From Sipunculus nudus (taxonomy: Eukaryota > Annelida > Sipuncula > Golfingiida > Sipunculidae): a stretch of DNA of 64,000 nucleotides. Of the stretch, positions 59,408-64,000 are shown piece by piece. The DNA is taken from assembly GCA_026874595.1 (NCBI GenBank), contig CM049317.1, positions 28,459,401 through 28,523,400 on the forward strand. The letters run 5' to 3'. Position 1 is the first letter of the stretch. Every line of letters begins with the position of its first letter. The notes beneath the pieces are model-generated. The model saw nothing but the letters and a program-made list of their open reading frames with translations. It was not told the origin of the DNA and ran no database searches. The position numbers and the translations under genes are program-made.

Positions 59408-61369
59408 CTGTGATTAAGAATGTGATATTTATTAACAGATATTTCAAAATTAGATTGACTTAATTACGTTACTCCTAGGAGACAGTCCTGCCAACAGTTC
59501 TCACTGGCTGACATCGCCACCACTTAACGAAAAAGTTTTGAACTGTGCAGTTATCCTGAAAAACGGATCTTGGATGCAGACAGCATGTAACCAAACAAAT
59601 TCATATATATGCTTAGATGCGAGTAAGTAACTGACTTCACATCTTCCTTGTTATGTTGCTGAATGTTTCGTTCTACACGATTATTCATAGGTGAATAAAA
59701 CTTGCTTTCAGTATTGGTGTACTACCGACTTATAATATGTTTTATGGTATCTTATCTTCAGAATATTATCTTTTTCTTAAACTTATTTTAACTGGTGACC
59801 TTCATCATTTTCGAAAGAATATGTGACCTACAGGGCATTGCCTTAAATAAATAAAACCTCTTTAAGATTTCATTTACATTCATGGTCCAATGTTACACTG
59901 TAATGTGTAGAAACAGTTATCTGACCAGAGGTAAAGCATCTGTTTTTGCATTTATCGGCTTAATTGATCTTTGAATTATTTAGGCCTATACGACTGCAGG
60001 TTATAACACACCAATACTTTTGAACAGAATAGTGAATGTTTAAATTAAGAAGACCGATTTATCCAAATCGGTGACCAGAATGTCCAACGAACATTTCTGC
60101 TTGTTAACTTATACAATTTCTCAGCTTTAAGGAAAACGTTTAATAAAAAGGTCTTATTTTATTTTCAGATGAAACCGTTAGCACCATTACAGGTGGAACT
60201 ACTTGGTACAGCAAGGCGGTGTCAGCACGCAGTATGTTCGAGCTGCTTGCCGAATATTCTTCCTCTACATAATATTCATAAGTTGTGTGGAAGCACGAGA
60301 TACATTCAGTTTCAGTTTCTAAGTGTTCTTCTTTAACAAGTTTTTTTTAACAAAATAATATCAACAGGCTCCATGGTCCATTGCCTGACAACGATTTTCA
60401 GGGTTATTGTATAGGTTAGCTTTAACCTCCAAATATATCTAGTCTCTTGTCTAACCTGTGTTATATAATATAAAAAAGATGTAAGCTGTGCATTCTTTGG
60501 TGCCATAAGGGCGGATCGCCATCGTTTTATTTAACCACGAAAGATCATCTTCTACTGTTTTCACTAATGCAGTGAAGACTCACGTTGGTTTAGTAAAATA
60601 TCAAACATTTTGGACAAGATATGTTGCTTAACGTTTGGAATTCCTACTGTTTTGAATACCGGTGTGTTTATTGTTGACAACGGCAAAACAGACGGGGCCA
60701 TAAACAATGAAGTCAATTAATTATTCTTGTTGTTGCAATATAGTTTTTTAGTCATATCCTAAATGTATAATGGTCGATTTTTGTTTACATTTAATTGCAG
60801 CATGGTCTTTTGCTATGGTCGTCGGTGTTGACCATTATGCTGATTACCATGGTTGTTACCTCTGCTTTATACTGGGATAACAGGTAGGACTCTCTCTGAT
60901 TACATCAGGCTTGTCACATTTAATTTTCTAGTGATTGGGACCATAATGTAAAGTAAACGTAACGCAGTTTTCCTTGGTCATTTGCATTATAATATTAAGT
61001 AACAGTGGAATTAAAAGAACCCTACCTACGAAATTCACTTAAAAGAAGCACTTTGATGTATGACGTACGAACAGAATACCGGAAAGCCATTTAATTAAGA
61101 AAATATAAATTAATATGTTTCAAATAATGGTAGACTAAGAATATCTTGAAGCTCATTCATGATACTTTGGATTAAAGAAAAGGAATTTTAGTGAGATTGC
61201 GCCTTGGTATTCTTGTATAACATCTGAGGTACTGTTCCTTAATCTGTAGTACAATAATTATTGACTATTCATTACTTATAGGAGTAGCAATGAGAGAACG
61301 TCAACTCAGAGTCGGGAATCACCAATATACTACGACCTAGAGGATGTGGCCCAAGACACCACCACATGA
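56143..61369 (+). CDS. CTLD receptor gene 2: two C-type-lectin-like domains, type I membrane protein, 317 aa, complete
   Basis: Eight exons: 56143-56215, 58056-58238, 58520-58627, 58767-58991, 59479-59622, 60169-60218, 60801-60883 and 61282-61369 (stop TGA); 954 nt in one frame. Order: signal peptide (1 to about 22), CTLD1 (about 25-121), CTLD2 (about 122-244), short stalk, transmembrane helix (about 263-285), tail. Layout and intron phases follow gene 1, and the ATG again sits one base after a TTTCAG acceptor. No EPN/QPD or WND. The tail has IYYDLEDV, a YxxL-type sequence absent from gene 1. Two junctions are weaker: the donor at 58239 (GTTCAT) and the one at 60219 (GTGTCA), the latter needed because the better-looking GTATGT at 60232 breaks the frame. 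Receptor function is inferred from architecture. Confidence 0.83.
56839..56893. repeat. (TA)n microsatellite
   Basis: TA run abutting the terminal repeat at 56894. Confidence 0.97.
56894..57100 (+). mobile_element. Pogo/Tigger-like transposon end
   Basis: cagtgaaacctcgttgtgtc directly after TA, then repeated gtcgaact / gtcgaatt / gtcgaaga motifs. CAGTxxAACCTCG...TCGAA is the usual terminal repeat style of pogo/Tigger-type Tc1/mariner elements, which insert at TA. The opposite end was not found, so only a fragment is called. Confidence 0.5.
58056..58238 (+). CDS. Gene 2, coding exon 2: CTLD1, first half
   Basis: Encodes [32 protein letters not shown] and [19 protein letters not shown]. The pattern F.EAV..C...G..LP.D......I......SWLSL......W is the first half of a CTLD. 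Phase 1 on both sides. Acceptor CTTTATCAG. The donor GTTCAT is weak. Two N-glycosylation sequons (NWT, NGT). Confidence 0.8.
58520..58627 (+). CDS. Gene 2, coding exon 3: CTLD1, second half
   Basis: Encodes [35 protein letters not shown]. The three cysteines complete the same four-cysteine pattern as CTLD1 of gene 1. Acceptor TGTGCCAG, donor CCAG|GTACAA, phase 1. Confidence 0.82.
58767..58991 (+). CDS. Gene 2, coding exon 4: CTLD2, first half
   Basis: Encodes [38 protein letters not shown], then [13 protein letters not shown] and [15 protein letters not shown]-terminal cysteines C-x3-C-x4-C-x6-C and the block NWYGARYTC correspond to C-x2-C-x9-C-x6-C and NWYQAKVKC in gene 1. WIGLYR matches WLGLR. 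Donor CATG|GTACAT. Confidence 0.85.
59284..59405. repeat. (TA)n microsatellite, two runs
   Basis: TA runs at 59284-59358 and 59376-59405 inside intron 4 of CTLD gene 2. Confidence 0.96.
59479..59622 (+). CDS. Gene 2, coding exon 5: CTLD2, second half
   Basis: Encodes [38 protein letters not shown] and [12 protein letters not shown]...W...AC......YIC is the closing CTLD pattern. The calcium-binding loop motifs are absent. It has the same length (144 nt) and phases as the matching exon of gene 1. Donor GCGA|GTAAGT. Confidence 0.87.
60169..60218 (+). CDS. Gene 2, coding exon 6: stalk
   Basis: After ATTTTATTTTCAG encodes [17 protein letters not shown], Ser/Thr-rich. The end at GCG|GTGTCA is chosen because it gives phase 0, which the transmembrane exon needs. 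The alternative donor GTATGT at 60232 would put the next exon out of frame. Confidence 0.6.
60801..60883 (+). CDS. Gene 2, coding exon 7: transmembrane helix
   Basis: After TTTAATTGCAG encodes [16 protein letters not shown] and [12 protein letters not shown], one hydrophobic helix followed by a basic residue. Donor AACAG|GTAGGA, phase 2. Read in the other phase the exon hits TAA. Confidence 0.8.
61282..61369 (+). CDS. Gene 2, coding exon 8: cytoplasmic tail with YYDL, and stop
   Basis: After ACTTATAG, phase 2, encodes [19 protein letters not shown] and EDVAQDTTT, then TGA. PIYYDL fits YxxL and resembles an endocytic or single-tyrosine signalling motif. It is not a strict ITIM because the residue two before the first tyrosine is Pro. 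First AATAAA downstream is at 62306. Confidence 0.82.
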
Positions 61370-64000
61370 TGAAAGCGTTTAATATTGAACTTAGTACTCA
61401 TTACCATCTTGACCATATATTTGGCACAAACATTTGATGGGCAACATAGCACCATAATCTCGAAACAGGTACCGTAGATAAAAAAGGAAAATGCAAATGT
61501 GGAATACAAAGTGTGATTTTGCTATTTGTTGCACACATGGAAAATAATGCTGCACCTGCAAAGTGCTTCTGTCCTGAAATCGTCCGTAGATTGTAAACCA
61601 AGCGGGCATTCAACTATGTCTCAATGATAAAAATATGTTGCAATCACGTTGCTACATTAGCCATGGAAGATGAACTTATTTTCAAGGTTGGTTCCTCTTT
61701 CAGAATTGTACTTTGAAAGAGTAGGTTCACGTATGAAAGATGATTTGAAATATAACCATAGATTTCATTCAGAGGTATAGGGTGTATGGATAGTTTGTGT
61801 AGATTAAAGCATGATGCCATTGCCGAAAAGTAATGAAGAACCGGGTTTGCCTCTTTCTCTGGATTTTTTTTTTTTTTTTTTGGGGGGGGGGCTTTGTTTG
61901 TGAGGCAGATATCGAATGTCCTTGGGCCAGAGTTTGCACTAGAGTAGATCCTTGATCTATTAAAATCAGAACCAACTGACGACCTTAAAGGTGGGTTGGG
62001 AATGTAACCTTGTTATAGAAATTGAAAGTGTCAAAAGTATTACTGAACTAAGTGGTTTCATAACTAGCTATGTCCGCTTATATGTTGGAATCCTTGAGTA
62101 AATCAAGTGGGCCCGCTGATGTTTTTTTTTTCCCTCTGCCTCTTGAACTGCGTTTTGGCACCTATATGGGCATTTTCTTTACATTAAGTTTCACGGGCAA
62201 ATCCAGCAAACAGTTTGCCAGGTACAGGAAGGAAGAAATGTTCCGTTGCACATGGTACCGAGGGCGATATTATAAGCAGACAATAGCAGGAGTTAAGCAG
62301 TAAGCAATAAAGCTTCTCACTAAACCATATCAAGGTCATCCCTCTCATCATAGAAATTCTTCTTGATATAACAACAAATGAAATAGCCGATACTGACTTT
62401 CTGTCTAACAATGTTCTCACTTCCCTAAAATCGTTGACAGTGTTGGCAGTTAAACACTGGCATTGCACACGGTCTTTGGATCGATATATTGCCAGGGAAA
62501 CTAGTCAGATAGAATTACTATGCTAATCAGGACAAAGCGGGTCTTCCTTATTCGAAAATTAACGTGCAAGCTGACTTGCGGCACAGCTAGCTGTCATTAA
62601 CGTTGAATTGAATGTACAGTTAGGAAAAAGAAAATATACGCCTCATATGAGAAAAATGCATCTGCATTTTGCATTAAGTATATAAATGTTGCTTCCCTAA
62701 TTCAGTCTCAATATCCTAATTTACTTTTAAATTACTGTTAATGATAAAAGTGATATCAATAACCCCGTGCCCATGCAAACGAATACTCTGTTTTTCTTGC
62801 TATTTTTTGTAACATTAACTTACATTTATTCGTCCGTATTAAATTTCGGCATAATTCGGCATATTAAACAGGTCATAGTTAAATGGAATCAAAGTCTACA
62901 ATTCTAAATCCTAACCTTATGTTGTGTGTTTGTGGGGGGGGGGGGGGGGTATCCTCGTCTCCCAAATTGACGCCAATAAACAATTGTTTAACTATAAATG
63001 AAGAGAGTTGAGGGAGAGAGAGTCATCATTATGTTTACCGTTATATTTTTGAAGTAAACGGAGTGCATAGTTTTTATTTCGTTAAAGGCAATTAGAGCCA
63101 TCTTGGGGGACATAACCACGATATTTGCGCTACCAGTAAGTATTTAATATATGTACGGAATTCGAGCCGCGAGACTTAACCCGAGACTCTGGTGAGATAT
63201 TTTATTATTCCATGAGAATTAATTGAAAACGTTTCAAGAAACTCCCCGGACTTGATTTAGCATTCAGTGTAAGCGATCATTTTGCACATTGTATATAGGG
63301 TATATATTTGATTAAGTCAAAGGTCTGCAAAAAAATAAGTTGTCATCTTCATTTGAGTGAAAAACCTCTGATTATGCGGTTGGTGTAAATGTCATATGTT
63401 TCATTAGTATTATTCAAATATATATAGAGGGGAAAATTCATTATTACATCGATTATTTTATTTTACTCACTCTTGACAATTGACGAGGGCCTACTACAAC
63501 GAAAGGAAGGCAGACAATACGAAACATCTGATGTTATTTATTATGTCTGTCTTATTTAAATGTTATTATTTATATTATTAATATTTTGCCTTTTGGCTTT
63601 TAAACGTGCCGGGTCGGTCGCATGGACGTCATAAGACTGCCGATCAGGCCTTATATTAAATGAAGGTTTATTATAAATGGTCCAATTTCGTCACTATTTC
63701 GTTTTTGTGAATATCGCAAATTTGAAACCCTCGCGACCAAAAGACAAATCAAAGTTTTATCGTGATAATAGCCTTCTTGTGAATACGCGAACCTGACATC
63801 TTAGTGAAAAAAAGGTAAAACCTTATTCTGGTCAGTACGAAACAAACGGAATTAATAAATATTGTTAGATTCAACAAGTTTTCAGTTGTGGTCGAAGAGC
63901 TGCCAGCCAAATGCAGATATATGATACAGGAAAAGGTAAAGAATTTCCGGACCGCCATGACAGATATATCAACTTACTCCCTGCTCTTACCTTTGTGTGT
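61370..64000. other. 3' flank of CTLD gene 2, no gene seen
   Basis: Candidate polyadenylation signal AATAAA at 62306. Poly(T)/poly(G) near 61864-61891 and poly(G) at 62934-62949. No exon, RNA gene or named repeat recognised. Confidence 0.4.

Overview
The window is AT-rich metazoan nuclear DNA: short exons with GT/AG splice sites, kilobase introns, about thirty (TA)n arrays and many degenerate repeats. A bivalve or other mollusc is the best guess. The reasons are an 0.9 kb repeat opening with TTTTAGCTCACCTGA (43863-44754), a FLYWCH/MULE-type gene, a Tx1/L1-like retroelement end and fast-evolving C-type-lectin-like genes. This is an inference from repeat and gene style, not a species call. Nothing bacterial, no CRISPR array and no credible tRNA or rRNA gene was seen. 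Most long open frames are read-through of (TA)n or minisatellite DNA.

Left part (1-25 kb). On the minus strand lie the first three coding exons (2277-2364, 1971-2114, 201-354) of a secreted or membrane-inserted SnoaL/DUF4440-like protein that runs off the left edge. Its first two exons recur at 16729-16816 and 16425-16568, inside a 1.9 kb duplicated block, and no third exon was found for that copy. A second pair of homologous blocks (6925-8405 and 22997-24673) keeps the same order and orientation. The first 25 kb therefore looks like an old tandem duplication of roughly 14-16 kb, later broken up by insertions and deletions. Copy 1 carries a minus-strand FLYWCH/MULE-transposase-like gene (4913-6631) with two apparent frameshifts. 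Copy 2 carries a CR1/L2-like reverse transcriptase scrap.

Middle part (25-39 kb). A TATA box and a 5' exon with a good donor (25901-25978) precede four plus-strand exons (26850-28741) of a gene resembling the SAMD3-like group. Its first coding exon holds stop codons, one of them duplicated by a 36-bp tandem repeat, so this copy is probably a pseudogene. The rest is repeats, including a 486-bp element with perfect 11-bp hAT-like terminal inverted repeats (33723-34208) and a minisatellite at 32100-32580.

Right part (39-61.4 kb), the main content. Two complete plus-strand genes lie in tandem, each encoding a type I membrane protein: signal peptide, two C-type-lectin-like domains (CTLDs), a short stalk, one transmembrane helix and a cytoplasmic tail. 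Gene 1 (39456-51505, nine coding exons, 392 aa) and gene 2 (56143-61369, eight coding exons, 317 aa) share exon order, phase-1 introns through the ectodomain, a start codon one base after a splice acceptor, and matching cysteine spacing. Their sequences are otherwise very diverged. Neither has the EPN/QPD plus WND signature of sugar-binding C-type lectins, so they read as protein-binding, immune-type receptors. Just before the transmembrane exon of gene 1 a 161-bp tandem duplication created a second splice acceptor, whose use would end the protein at once and give a soluble form. The last 2.6 kb shows no gene.
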